A stretch of 64,000 nucleotides of DNA from an uncultured Acetatifactor sp. (GTDB lineage Bacteria; Bacillota; Clostridia; Lachnospirales; Lachnospiraceae), in contig NZ_CAJUCP010000005.1 in assembly GCF_910585425.1 (NCBI RefSeq), positions 81,915 through 145,914 of the forward strand, in the 5' to 3' direction. Below the pieces are notes generated by a model. The model made no database searches. It was not told the DNA's origin and was given only the letters and a program-made list of their open reading frames with translations. Of this stretch, positions 52,039 through 60,602 are shown one piece after another. Within the stretch, counting starts at the first letter, position 1; each line of letters starts with the position of its first letter. The position numbers and the translations under genes are program-made.

Positions 52039-53210
52039 CGCAATACCTCCCTTCCATGCGCGCCCTCCCCGGAATCTACTTCCTCCCCGGAACACGCCCC
52101 TTCCAAGGGAAGCAGCTCCACCGGGATTCCATCCGCCCGCAGCTTCTGCGCCTCCGCCAGCCTTTCCGCAAAGTCTCCCTGGCCGTAGGATATCCGCCGG
52201 ATTCCACCCCCGGCGGGAAGCTGTGCCTCCTGTCTGGAAAGGGCCTCCATGATGGTGTCCACCACGATGACGAACCCTACCGCAGGGGCATCCTTGCCGA
52301 ACTGCAACAGCAGCCTGTCGTATCTGCCGCCCTTCACCACGGCCTCCCCTACGCCGTAGGTGTAGGCCTTGAAGACCATCCCCGTGTAATACTGGTACTT
52401 GCTGAGCATGCCCAGGTCGAAGGACACATAGGACTCCACGCCATAGAGCTGCAGCAGGGAATAAAGCTTCTCCAGGCGGCGTATGGCAGCCAGGGAACGG
52501 GCGTTCTCCGCCATGGCCCCGGCCTGGGACAGGGAACCCATGTCGCCGAACATGTCCGCCACCTTTAAAAGCCTGTCGCGATAAGGCTCAGCCACGGCCC
52601 TCTCCGCCAGAAGCTCCTGGGCCGCGAAATAGTTCTTCCCCGAGATAAAGGTGCGCAGATCCAGCTCCGTGTCCTCGTCCAGCCCGGCTTCCTCGCAGAG
52701 GCCCTTGAAATATTCCGCATCTCCGATCGCGACCTGAAAGCGCTTCAGCCCGGCCTGCAGAAGGGCCCGGATGACAATGCATATGATCTCCGCGTCCGCC
52801 TCCACGGAAGGATCGCCTATCAGCTCCGCTCCCAGTTGGGTCACCTCCTTCAGCTTCCCCTGGAGATTGGAAGTGTTGATGAAGGTATTGCCTATGTAGC
52901 TGAAGCGCAGGGGGTGCCTCTCCTCGCCGAAATATTTCGCGGCGCAGCGGGCGATGGAGGGCGTGAAGTCCGGGCGGAGCACCAGGGTATTCCCCTCCTT
53001 GTCGAAGAACTTGTACAATTCCCTGCTGGGTGTGGTGCCGATTTCTCTGGAGAATACGTCAAAGAACTCAAAGGTGGGCGTCTGGATGTCCCTGTAGCCG
53101 TAGAGACGGATACAGTCCCTCAGCCGACTCTCCACGTACAGCTTTTCTTCGTATTCCTTTCCGTAGATGTCCCGGACGCCCTCCGGCGTATGCAACAATC
53201 GCTGGCTCAT
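52035..53210 (-). CDS. hisZ: ATP phosphoribosyltransferase regulatory subunit
   Basis: A 391-residue HisZ, a paralogue of histidyl-tRNA synthetase lacking aminoacylation function. It starts LLHTPEGVRDIYGKEYEEK and has class II motif 2-like LVLRPDFTPSIARCAAKYF. The later GVGEAVVKGGRYDRLL is also typical. It forms the octameric enzyme with short HisG and confers histidine feedback. A His-tRNA synthetase would be longer with an anticodon domain. First gene of the operon; the ATG at 53210 is preferred over 53252 on family length. Confidence 0.92.
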   Translation of the reverse strand: MSQRLLHTPEGVRDIYGKEYEEKLYVESRLRDCIRLYGYRDIQTPTFEFFDVFSREIGTTPSRELYKFFDKEGNTLVLRPDFTPSIARCAAKYFGEERHPLRFSYIGNTFINTSNLQGKLKEVTQLGAELIGDPSVEADAEIICIVIRALLQAGLKRFQVAIGDAEYFKGLCEEAGLDEDTELDLRTFISGKNYFAAQELLAERAVAEPYRDRLLKVADMFGDMGSLSQAGAMAENARSLAAIRRLEKLYSLLQLYGVESYVSFDLGMLSKYQYYTGMVFKAYTYGVGEAVVKGGRYDRLLLQFGKDAPAVGFVIVVDTIMEALSRQEAQLPAGGGIRRISYGQGDFAERLAEAQKLRADGIPVELLPLEGACSGEEVDSGEGAHGREVLR

Positions 53211-53421
53211 GAGATTTCCGTACCTTTCTGTCATATCTATATTGAAATCCATTTGAAATACCCATCCGAAATTCGAGTCATACCGGCCTGCCGACCAATC
53301 CGGTCGGAAAGACCATTTCGGTCAATGCGGCCCGGTCAATAAGCGCCTGCCTTTTATGACAGACGCGCTTTAATGCATTAACGCACTGTCCCGTTACCAT
53401 GACGATGCATTGAACTCTCTT
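53211..53421 (-). promoter_or_regulatory. Structured 5' leader of the his operon
   Basis: About 205 bases separate the promoter from hisZ. The minus-strand RNA can form AGCGC..CTG/CAGGCGCT (two-base bulge), GACC/GGTC and CCGACC/GGTCGG hairpins. A short frame M-H-R-H-G-N-G-T-V-R (53410-53378) sits at the very start. No T-box sequence (GGGTGGTACCGC type) is seen. Confidence 0.4.
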
Positions 53422-53450
53422 AGTATATCGGATGGCACCGGCGCTGTCAA
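53422..53450 (-). promoter_or_regulatory. Predicted sigma-A promoter of the his operon
   Basis: Minus strand perfect TTGACA (53450-53445), 17 bases, TATACT (53427-53422). Confidence 0.8.
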
Positions 53451-53980
53451 GCCCTGTCCTCCAAGTCTTTCTGAAGGATGTCCAGATAGGGGACCAGGAT
53501 TCCATGCTTGCGGGGCAGGACGTATTCCGGATTCAGCTCCTCGTACCGGAAGCTCTTCCTGCCGCCCTCCTTTGCCCGGTTCCAGAAGAACAGGAGCATC
53601 TGCAGGGGCAGATAATAGAAGATGTCCTTGTGGGTATAATAAATCAGGAAAAAGGAAATCCCGCCCTGCTTCTCGAATTTCTCCATGAAGCTTACCTGGT
53701 GCGCATGGATGTTCTGCAGGGCAAAGGTGTCCGCCGCGCATTCCTTTGCATCGAAACAGACAGGAAGCCCTTGTATCGCCCCGATGTAGTCAACCGTACT
53801 CTTCTGCTCGAAATAGGCCAGCGTGATCTGCCGGCTCTCCTTGTCTATCCTGATGGGAGTGATGGGGGTGGGCACCTTCTGAATCAGGGCAAGACCCGCG
53901 TCCGCATACTTTTCGTTAGTCCGGTTGATCATATCCTCCAGTGTGGAGCCGCGCAGCCCCCGGGAATTCCATGTAGCCAT
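53447..53980 (-). CDS. recU: Holliday junction resolvase RecU
   Basis: A 177-residue RecU of Firmicutes. It opens TWNSRGLRGSTLEDMINRTNEKY and has the nuclease residues in STVDYIGAIQGLPVCFDAKEC, then FEKQGGISFFLIYY. It resolves recombination intermediates with RuvAB. The first residues read MATWNSRG. It follows the RluA-type gene by 9 bases. Its 3' end touches the his promoter. Confidence 0.92.
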   Translation of the reverse strand: MATWNSRGLRGSTLEDMINRTNEKYADAGLALIQKVPTPITPIRIDKESRQITLAYFEQKSTVDYIGAIQGLPVCFDAKECAADTFALQNIHAHQVSFMEKFEKQGGISFFLIYYTHKDIFYYLPLQMLLFFWNRAKEGGRKSFRYEELNPEYVLPRKHGILVPYLDILQKDLEDRA

Positions 53981-53989
53981 ATGCTCTTC

Positions 53990-55090
53990 CTAATCGCTTT
54001 CGGTTTTTTGGGCGAACAGTTCCTGTTCCAGCCTGGCGAACAGCTTCGGACAGGGGGCGGTAAAGGTCCGGCCGCTGAGGGCGCTGCCGATGCCGGACAG
54101 AGCCTCCGGGAACGTGACCCGGCAGGCATGCAGCAGTTGGTGGGACAGGCCGTAGCGCCTGCGCAGCTCCCGGTTCACCCCTTCCAGGCCGTATTTGGCA
54201 TCCCCTATCAGAGGATGGCCGATGCTGGCCAGATGGGCGCGTATCTGGTGGCTTTTCCCGGTTATCAGCTCTACCTCCAGCAGGGTATAGCGGTCCGTGA
54301 CGGCAATGGGGGCGTAGGCCGTGTGGATGGGAACAGGATCAGGGCCTCCGCCCTCCGCCGTCCGGGCTACCGTCACCTGGTTCCTCATGGAATCCTTGGC
54401 GAGATACCCCCGGACGGATGCCGCCTCCCCCAGCGCCCCAGCGCAGATTGTCCGGTAGAATTTCCGCAGGGAGCGCTCCCTGATGCACCTGCTCAGGTAT
54501 TGCAGCCCGGCCAGGCTCTTTCCCCCCAGCACGATGCCGCTGGTGTTCCTGTCCAGCCGGTTGCAGACGGAGGGCCGGAAGGTGGAAAGCTCCTCTGCCA
54601 GAGCGGGATTCTTCGACAGCAGATAGCCTATCATCCATTCGTTCAGGCTTACGTCTCCGGGAGCCGCTTTCTGGGTCAGGATGCCGGTTGGCTTGTTCAT
54701 GATCAGGAAGTCGTCGTCCTCATACAGCACCGCGATTCCCTGCAGCCTGCGATAAGCGGCCCAATATTCCCCCAGGCGCTTCTCCTCCGCGGGCAGAGGG
54801 GCCTTGCCGCCGGAATTTCTGCCGCCGGAGCTTCCCCCCGGGGCGGAACCCGAATCCCCCGCCGGGGCTCTGCCGGAGAACTTCCCGAAGGTCTCATCCG
54901 AAAAAAAGGTACACACCTGATCCCCCACAGAGAGGATTTCCCGTCCTTCCGCCTTCTTTCCGTTCAGAGTGATGTTCTTCTTGCGCAGCATCTTGTACAG
55001 GAATCCGCTTCCGGCAAGGGGCAGGTATTTATGTAGAAATTTGTCCAGCCGCTGTCCGGCCTGGTTCGCTCCGATCGTCACTGACTGCAT
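53990..55090 (-). CDS. RluA-family pseudouridine synthase
   Basis: A 366-residue protein. The S4 domain is at residues 1-60 (GQRLDKFLHKYLPLAGSGFLYKML), followed by a Gly/Ser-rich low-complexity insert (about 75-105, APAGDSGSAPGGSSGG). The synthase domain has CNRLDRNTSGIVLGGKS with the catalytic Asp and ITGKSHQIRAHLASIGHPLIGDAKYG. It modifies 23S rRNA or tRNA; target not assignable. A second RluA paralogue lies at 18160. Confidence 0.9.
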   Translation of the reverse strand: MQSVTIGANQAGQRLDKFLHKYLPLAGSGFLYKMLRKKNITLNGKKAEGREILSVGDQVCTFFSDETFGKFSGRAPAGDSGSAPGGSSGGRNSGGKAPLPAEEKRLGEYWAAYRRLQGIAVLYEDDDFLIMNKPTGILTQKAAPGDVSLNEWMIGYLLSKNPALAEELSTFRPSVCNRLDRNTSGIVLGGKSLAGLQYLSRCIRERSLRKFYRTICAGALGEAASVRGYLAKDSMRNQVTVARTAEGGGPDPVPIHTAYAPIAVTDRYTLLEVELITGKSHQIRAHLASIGHPLIGDAKYGLEGVNRELRRRYGLSHQLLHACRVTFPEALSGIGSALSGRTFTAPCPKLFARLEQELFAQKTESD

Positions 55091-55135
55091 TAATATCCTC
55101 CCGGAAATACATTGGTTTTCCTTACCAGCTTTTCC

Positions 55136-55462
55136 TTACCAGCGCTTCATGTTCCTCCGGTGCTTTTCCAGATAGATACCCCTGAATTCCTCCACGGAGA
55201 TGCCATAGCTGAGCAAGACATCGTTATAATACATCATGATGTCCACCATCTCCTCGATGAAATGTGCCCGGGTGCCGGCATCCTCCATGATTTTGCGGAC
55301 ACCCTCCTTTTTCATGATGTCGGCGGCTTCCCCCACCTCTATCATCATCCACATCAACTGATCCTTCCCCTGCTCCGGCGACAGGGGATTCCATTTGTCC
55401 TTGTACTTCTCCTGAAGCTGACGCTGTATCTCCTGCATTTCCTGAAAGCCAAAATCTGCCAT
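55136..55462 (-). CDS. MazG-like nucleotide pyrophosphohydrolase
   Basis: A 108-residue all-alpha NTP pyrophosphatase-like protein. The metal-binding ExxE/ExxD pattern is visible as MIEVGEAADIM and FIEEMVDIMMYYND. Such proteins hydrolyse dNTPs or related nucleotides for pool clean-up; the substrate is not predictable. A single-gene unit between two unrelated genes. Confidence 0.8.
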   Translation of the reverse strand: MADFGFQEMQEIQRQLQEKYKDKWNPLSPEQGKDQLMWMMIEVGEAADIMKKEGVRKIMEDAGTRAHFIEEMVDIMMYYNDVLLSYGISVEEFRGIYLEKHRRNMKRW

Positions 55463-55499
55463 AGCCGTATTCTCCTGTTCTGGTATTTCTGTTGTTCCT

Positions 55500-56087
55500 C
55501 TATAGCGCCACGCTCTTCAAAGTCGCAACGACTGACTGGGTCAGTCTATCCTCCGGTTCCGGCCTTTTCATCTGATCCAGCCGCTCCGTATATTTTGTCA
55601 GGTTCGTAAATATCTTCACAGTGACGTTCTTGTGTCCGTCCGCTTTCAGGATATCGCCAATATGCCTGTAGAAATCAGCTTCCCCGAAAGCCCCCTCTCC
55701 CTCCGCGTAGCCGCACACGGTGTTGCCGCAGACCGCCATGTGGTTTACTACATAATTCTTCTTATAGGAGGTGAACACCATGTCGTACAGGCAGACCAGG
55801 CCCTGGGCATGCCTCTCTATCTCCGCGGAAGTCTCCTCGCCGCAGCTTCGGAACCGCAGGAACATGACAGCCCCTACCGCACTCTTGCTGGCGGGAAGGC
55901 AGCCCAATACGGCTACGATGCTGAGCAGGTTCGCCCGCCGCCCTGTCTGGATATAACCCGCTACGAACAGAGAAATCGAGATGGCGAAATAGAGGATCGT
56001 GCGGACGATCTCATATTTTTTCTGGGTGTTCAGGTAGTTTCTGGTTCCCTTCACGCTGTCTGTGGTGAAGAATCGCTTCAGTTCCAT
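55500..56087 (-). CDS. Two-helix membrane protein of unknown function
   Basis: A 195-residue protein. Two adjacent hydrophobic helices (about 25-43 and 52-78) are followed by a soluble C-terminal half with alternating strands and helices (LVCLYDMVFTSYKKNYVVNHMAVCGNTVCGY, then a helix near DFYRHIGDILKADGHKNV). No family is recognised. It starts 5 bases after the SDR gene stop, with AAAGGA upstream, so the two are probably co-translated. Confidence 0.7.
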   Translation of the reverse strand: MELKRFFTTDSVKGTRNYLNTQKKYEIVRTILYFAISISLFVAGYIQTGRRANLLSIVAVLGCLPASKSAVGAVMFLRFRSCGEETSAEIERHAQGLVCLYDMVFTSYKKNYVVNHMAVCGNTVCGYAEGEGAFGEADFYRHIGDILKADGHKNVTVKIFTNLTKYTERLDQMKRPEPEDRLTQSVVATLKSVAL

Positions 56088-56092
56088 GGGTC

Positions 56093-56866
56093 TCACAGTC
56101 CTTTCTTCTTCATTTGTTCCATGGCCCGCAGGAGGGCGCCGTGGGGCGCAAGCTTTGTCAGCGTCCGGAAAACTCGGATTGGCATGCTGCACACGGATAC
56201 AGGGCGTCTGTGGTAGGAATCCCGCAGGGCGAGGGCCACCACCCTCTCCGCGTCCACCATGGTATATTTTTTCACGGCAAGCGTGGAGCCCGTGGCCTCC
56301 GCGATGTCGAAAAAGGGCGTGTCCACAGGCCCGGGGCAGACGCTGGTCACATAGATGCCGGCGTTCTTCAGCTCCTCTCCCAGCGCCCTGGAGAAGCTCA
56401 GCACATAGGCCTTAGTGGCCGCGTACACCGCGAAGCCCGGCTGGGGCAGGAATGCTGCGCTGGAGGAGAGCTGGATGATGCGGCTGCCCCACCTCATGTA
56501 TGGAATCAGGCGATGGGTCAGCTCCGTCAGGGCCTCGCAGTTCAGGCGAATCATCCCTGTCTCCAGGCCGCCGTCCTGCTCACAGAAGCTCCCCATGATG
56601 CCGTAGCCCGCGCAATTGACGAGCATCCGCACCACGGCATTGTGCCGGAAGGCGGCTTCCTCCAGGGCCTCCAGGGATTCCTCTCCGGTGATGTCCATGG
56701 CGAATATCCTTGTCCTGTGCCGCATGGTTCCTGCAAGCTCCTCCAGCCTGGGGCGGTTTCTGGCCACCAGCCAGAATTCGTCTGTCCTGTCGAAATGCCC
56801 GTCCATCTGACGCGCGAATTCCCGGCCGATGCCGGAGGACGCCCCTGTAATGATGATGATGTTCAT
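56093..56866 (-). CDS. Short-chain dehydrogenase/reductase
   Basis: A 257-residue classical SDR: TGASSGIGREFARQ (cofactor loop), NCAGYG, catalytic Ser in IIQLSSSAAFLP, YAATK active-site Tyr/Lys, then CPGPVDTPFF. An Arg after the glycine motif region (ARNRPRLEEL) suggests NADPH preference. The C-terminal basic, hydrophobic stretch may touch the membrane. Substrate unknown. Confidence 0.9.
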   Translation of the reverse strand: MNIIIITGASSGIGREFARQMDGHFDRTDEFWLVARNRPRLEELAGTMRHRTRIFAMDITGEESLEALEEAAFRHNAVVRMLVNCAGYGIMGSFCEQDGGLETGMIRLNCEALTELTHRLIPYMRWGSRIIQLSSSAAFLPQPGFAVYAATKAYVLSFSRALGEELKNAGIYVTSVCPGPVDTPFFDIAEATGSTLAVKKYTMVDAERVVALALRDSYHRRPVSVCSMPIRVFRTLTKLAPHGALLRAMEQMKKKGL

Positions 56867-56921
56867 ACGCGATTCCTTCCTATCATATCCTATAGGCCAT
56901 TGTATACGAAAGAGGAGCCCT

Positions 56922-57581
56922 TCATACGAAAAGGCCTGTATAATCTTCGATATAATAATCGGCCAGCTCTTTTTTCAGCTCCCTGAACTGGGCGGAATAG
57001 TCGTCCTCCACGGCGCAGACCCGCATGCCGGCGTTTTTTCCGGCCAGGATTCCCGCCGTGATGTCCTCGAACACCAGGCAGCGCTCCGGGGATACCCCAA
57101 GCCCCTCCGCCACGGCCAGATAGATATCCGGGTTTGGCTTTCCGCGCTCCACATCGGTGCCTGTCATGATACAGGAGAAATAGTCCCGGAGATTATGTAC
57201 CGCGGCCACGTTCTCCACCAGCACCCTGGAATTGCTGGTGGCAATGCCCAGCCTGATCCCGGAGTCCCTGCACCCGGCCAGGAATTCCGGTATGCCCTTT
57301 TTCAGGGGCACCTCATACATGTACTTATCCCATGCCATCCGGTTCCACTCCTCCATGATTTCCTCCGTGGATTCCGGGATGGGGAAATGTTCCTTGAAAT
57401 AGCGGGCAGTCTCGCCGAAGCTCATGCCCTCTATCTTCGTCTGCAGATCCTCCGGCAGGGCGATGCCGTACCGCCCCAGATATTCGATGTCGATGGCCCG
57501 CCACATCCACATGGAGTCCACCAGGGAACCGTCCATGTCGAATATCACCGCATCGATATCATGCATCATTTCGTGCAACAT
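56922..57581 (-). CDS. HAD family hydrolase (beta-phosphoglucomutase-like)
   Basis: A 219-residue HAD subfamily IA phosphatase or mutase. Motif I is FDMDGSLVDS (Asp15, Asp17), motif II ATSNSR, motif III Lys in GKPNPDIYL, and motif IV VFEDITAGILAGKNAGM. A helical cap lies between motifs I and II. A phosphosugar substrate is likely but not assignable. It sits 3 bases after the RsuA stop. Confidence 0.9.
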   Translation of the reverse strand: MLHEMMHDIDAVIFDMDGSLVDSMWMWRAIDIEYLGRYGIALPEDLQTKIEGMSFGETARYFKEHFPIPESTEEIMEEWNRMAWDKYMYEVPLKKGIPEFLAGCRDSGIRLGIATSNSRVLVENVAAVHNLRDYFSCIMTGTDVERGKPNPDIYLAVAEGLGVSPERCLVFEDITAGILAGKNAGMRVCAVEDDYSAQFRELKKELADYYIEDYTGLFV

Positions 57582-57584
57582 CTG

Positions 57585-58331
57585 TCAAACCTCCGTACAG
57601 CTCTCCCGCAGGATCGCAAGCTCCTCCTCTGTCAGCTCCCTGTATTCTCCCGGCCCCAGCTTCGGATCCAGCCGAAGGCCGCCGAACGCCACCCGCTGCA
57701 GGCCGACTACCTCATTGCCCACCGCCTGCAGCATCCGCTTCACCTGATGGAACTTCCCCTCATGCAACGTAAGGAGAATCTTGTTATCCCGGACAGCTTT
57801 GTCCTCCTTGCGCCTATCGTCCTCTGTCAGCAGCTCCACACGGGCAGGCAATGTGGGCCGCTCCTCGCCGATATCCACCCCTGCCTCCAGCCTCCGGATC
57901 TCCGGCTGCCCCAGGCTGTGGGCCAGGACTGCAAGGTAGGTCTTGTCCACATGCCTCCTGGGGGCCAGCAGCCTGTGGGCCAGATCCCCGTCATTGGTCA
58001 AAAGCAGGAATCCCGTCACATCCTTGTCCAGCCTGCCCACCGGAAAGATGTCCTCTCTGGCATCCTTTCCCAGAAGAGACACGACGGTCCTGGACACATT
58101 ATCCCTGGTGGCGGATACTACGCCCTCCGGCTTATTCATCATATAGTAGACATATCTGCGGTATTCCAGAGGCTTTCCCCGAAAGGTGACCCTGTCCGAG
58201 AGCTCGTCTATCCTCTGATCCGGATCCTTGGCGGGAACGCCGCCCACGGCCACGATGCCCTGCCGGATGAAGGCCTTCACCTGGCTCCGGGTGCCTATGT
58301 TCAATTCGCACAGAAATCTGTCAAGGCGCAA
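57585..58331 (-). CDS. RsuA-family 16S rRNA pseudouridine synthase
   Basis: About 248 residues. S4 domain RLDRFLCELNIGTRSQVKAFIRQGIVAVGG, then VYYMMNKPEGVVSAT, the catalytic block FPVGRLDKDVTGFLLLTNDGDLAHRLL and EGKFHQVKRMLQAVGNEV. The TTG at 58331 fits the family start (MRLDRFL) and is about 8 bases after GGGGAGGG; an ATG at 58337 is only 2-3 bases from that site. The frame continues open far upstream, but over the divergent membrane-protein gene. Confidence 0.88.
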   Translation of the reverse strand: MRLDRFLCELNIGTRSQVKAFIRQGIVAVGGVPAKDPDQRIDELSDRVTFRGKPLEYRRYVYYMMNKPEGVVSATRDNVSRTVVSLLGKDAREDIFPVGRLDKDVTGFLLLTNDGDLAHRLLAPRRHVDKTYLAVLAHSLGQPEIRRLEAGVDIGEERPTLPARVELLTEDDRRKEDKAVRDNKILLTLHEGKFHQVKRMLQAVGNEVVGLQRVAFGGLRLDPKLGPGEYRELTEEELAILRESCTEV

Positions 58332-58427
58332 ATCCATGCCCTCCCCTGATATGATTATATGGGGACCCTGGAATGTCCCGCTTTCTTTGCACATATAGTA
58401 TCTTGATAGAATAAGGAGCCTCCCCCT

Positions 58428-59393
58428 ATGAGACTGCTCACCGTAATATTCCTTCTGCTGCTGGGCTGTATCCTGACCAATTCCCAGCTCGGCCTCTCCT
58501 ATGCCGCCATGGGGCTGAATCTGTGGTTCGAGAAAATGATTCCGTCCCTCCTGCCCTTCATGATGCTCTCCGGCATCATGGTGCGCATGAAGCTGACGGA
58601 CAGGGCTGCCATGCTGATCTATCCGGTCGTCAAACCGCTGGCAAAAGTCCGGAAGAACGTTTGCTACGCCATGCTCATGGGGTTCCTGTGCGGCTTTCCC
58701 ATGGGGGCGAGAGTGGTGGACGATCTGTATCAGCGGCAGATGATCTCCAAAAGGGAGGCGGAATATCTCCTGGCCTTCTGCAACAACATCGGCCCGGTGT
58801 ATTTCTGCAGCTTTGTGCTGCCCCTTCTGGGCAGGAAGCTGGTATGGCCCTACCTCTTCGGCATGTACGGAATCCCCTTGCTGTACGGTCTGGCGCTTCG
58901 CTATACACGCTTCCACGATATCCCCCTGCCCGGGGAGGAGGGAGGCCGCCCTGCCGCCCTTGTGGCCTGTGAGGACAGGAGGGGCTTGACCGAAAAAGGT
59001 TCCGGTGCCCGCTTCTGGGAGAAGCTTCTGGAGGCAGTGGACGGCTCCGTCCAGGCCTCGGTGCGGAGCATGCTCTCCCTGGGGGGATACATGATCCTGT
59101 TCAACCTGTTGAACTTGGTCCCCCACCTGCTCTTCGGCCGCCCGCTGGCCCCTCTGTCCCCCTTACTTGAAATCACAGGGGGCCTGAAGCTTTTGGGAGA
59201 CGCCTTCCCTCTTTACAGCCTGCTGGCGCTCTCCTTCGGCGGACTGTCCTGCATCGCCCAGACCTATAGCTGCATCGGCGACTCGGATCTGTCCATCAGC
59301 GATTATATCCTGCACAAGGTGGTGCTGACTTTACTGTGCGGATTGTTCTATCTGGGCTGGTTCCTGCTCCTGCCCGGGTCTTTCCTGCGCTGA
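58428..59393 (+). CDS. YlbJ-like nucleoside-recognition (Gate) membrane protein
   Basis: A 321-residue protein with about eight helices. Family text is GLNLWFEKMIPSLLPFMMLSGIM, MGFLCGFPMGARVVDDLY and LAFCNNIGPVYFCSFVLP, with the second half FGGLSCIAQTYSCI. This matches the YlbJ family of sporulation integral membrane proteins. Its place beside coaD and rsmD mirrors Bacillus ylbH-ylbI-ylbJ. Its substrate is unknown. Confidence 0.85.
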   Translation: MRLLTVIFLLLLGCILTNSQLGLSYAAMGLNLWFEKMIPSLLPFMMLSGIMVRMKLTDRAAMLIYPVVKPLAKVRKNVCYAMLMGFLCGFPMGARVVDDLYQRQMISKREAEYLLAFCNNIGPVYFCSFVLPLLGRKLVWPYLFGMYGIPLLYGLALRYTRFHDIPLPGEEGGRPAALVACEDRRGLTEKGSGARFWEKLLEAVDGSVQASVRSMLSLGGYMILFNLLNLVPHLLFGRPLAPLSPLLEITGGLKLLGDAFPLYSLLALSFGGLSCIAQTYSCIGDSDLSISDYILHKVVLTLLCGLFYLGWFLLLPGSFLR

Positions 59394-59440
59394 ATCTACG
59401 CGTCCGGATGCGGGAGGGCCCCATGAAAGCCCCATACAGG

Positions 59441-59487
59441 AAAAAACCAGTTCCCTTGGAATGTCCTTCTTCCGCGCGGAACTGGTT
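59441..59487 (-). terminator. Terminator of the coiled-coil gene operon
   Basis: AACCAGTTCC and GGAACTGGTT pair perfectly; on the minus strand the stem is followed by TTTTTT. The loop contains GGAATGTCCTTCTTCC, a minus-strand copy of the dispersed-repeat core. Confidence 0.75.
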
Positions 59488-59498
59488 CTGGAACAATC

Positions 59499-60095
59499 TT
59501 ACATCACATCCAGCTTGTCGTCATCTTCCTGATCGTCCAGGTGCAGATCCAAATCCTCCACGGGATGGAGGGAGCGGAGATTGGACTGGATCAGATCCCG
59601 GTACTGGCCCAGAGAGCCCAGAAGCCGTTCATAGTCCGCGTTCGTGGACTGGATGGCGGAGGACGTGATGGAATCCAGCTCTACCAGCCGGCTTTCCATA
59701 TATTGGGAGGCCTGGGTCCTCAGCTCATTGGCCTCCATGGTGGCCTTGTCCAGAATCTCCCGGGCCTGATTGGCGGCGGTGGCCACGATCCCGTTGGCCT
59801 GGGCGTAGGCCTGCTGCATGATCTCATGCTCGCTGATCAGCTCATTGGTATGCACCGTGGCCTCGTCTATCAGCGCCTGGGCCTTGGCCCTGGCATCGTT
59901 CAGGATGGCCTCCTTGTTGCTGATGATCTTCTGATACCGCTTGATTTCCTCAGGGGTGCGCATGCGCAGTTCACGAAGCAATTCGTCAATCTCTTCCTTA
60001 TTCACGATGATTTCGGAATTTGACATGAATTTCGGCTTGCAGCTCTCGATATACTCCTCTAATTCATCAATCAACTGTTCTATTCTGCTGCTCAT
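59499..60095 (-). CDS. Coiled-coil protein, DivIVA/V-ATPase subunit H-like
   Basis: A 198-residue, almost wholly helical, charged protein. The coiled coil runs through about 30-165 (NKEAILNDARAKAQALIDEATVH, NQAREILDKATMEANEL), followed by a strongly acidic tail (DLDLHLDDQEDDDKLDVM). No membrane helix. Such proteins lie upstream of ylbJ or near coaD in Lachnospiraceae; function unknown, perhaps polar scaffolding by analogy to DivIVA. The ATG at 60095 follows AGGAGTG. Confidence 0.75.
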   Translation of the reverse strand: MSSRIEQLIDELEEYIESCKPKFMSNSEIIVNKEEIDELLRELRMRTPEEIKRYQKIISNKEAILNDARAKAQALIDEATVHTNELISEHEIMQQAYAQANGIVATAANQAREILDKATMEANELRTQASQYMESRLVELDSITSSAIQSTNADYERLLGSLGQYRDLIQSNLRSLHPVEDLDLHLDDQEDDDKLDVM

Positions 60096-60114
60096 ATGCG
60101 TCACTCCTATCTAT

Positions 60115-60600
60115 CTATAGAATGTGGTACTTCCCATAAATCAGCTTTGCCACGAATTCCGGAACGCACTGGCTGATATCCCCGCCGAAGCTGGCGATCT
60201 CCTTGACGCTGGAGGAGCTGAGGTATGCGTATTCCAGGCTTGTAGTCAGGAACACAGTGTCCAGCTTCCCATCGGAAAGCTTCCGGTTGGTCTGGGCAAT
60301 CTGCAGCTCATACTCGAAATCCGTGATGGCGCGCAGACCCCGCACTGCCACATGGATGCCGTTCTCCGCCGCATAGTTGATCAGCAGGCCTGAAAAGCTG
60401 TCCACCTGCACATTGGGGATGTCCTTCGTAGCCTCTTTCAATATCTTAACACGTTCTTCCACAGAAAACAATGGTGTCTTTGCTTTGTTGTCCAGAACGC
60501 TGACCACCAGCACATCAAACATTTCCGAAGCACGCCTGATCACATCCAGATGGCCGAAGGTGACAGGATCGAAGCTTCCGGGATAGACGGCACGTTTCAT
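60115..60600 (-). CDS. coaD: Phosphopantetheine adenylyltransferase
   Basis: A 161-residue CoaD, the penultimate step of coenzyme A synthesis: [40 protein letters not shown] and [18 protein letters not shown]. It follows rsmD, the standard pair, with a repeat array between them. Confidence 0.95.
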   Translation of the reverse strand: MKRAVYPGSFDPVTFGHLDVIRRASEMFDVLVVSVLDNKAKTPLFSVEERVKILKEATKDIPNVQVDSFSGLLINYAAENGIHVAVRGLRAITDFEYELQIAQTNRKLSDGKLDTVFLTTSLEYAYLSSSSVKEIASFGGDISQCVPEFVAKLIYGKYHIL

Positions 60601-60602
60601 GA

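Noticed and set aside
53211..53421. T-box riboswitch before the his operon
   Set aside because: No GGGTGGTACCGC-like antiterminator sequence and no terminator with T-run before hisZ.
58338..59126. Long N-terminal extension of the RsuA frame
   Set aside because: It runs antisense to the ylbJ-like gene and is Gln/His-rich shadow sequence; the family start and ribosome site are near 58331.
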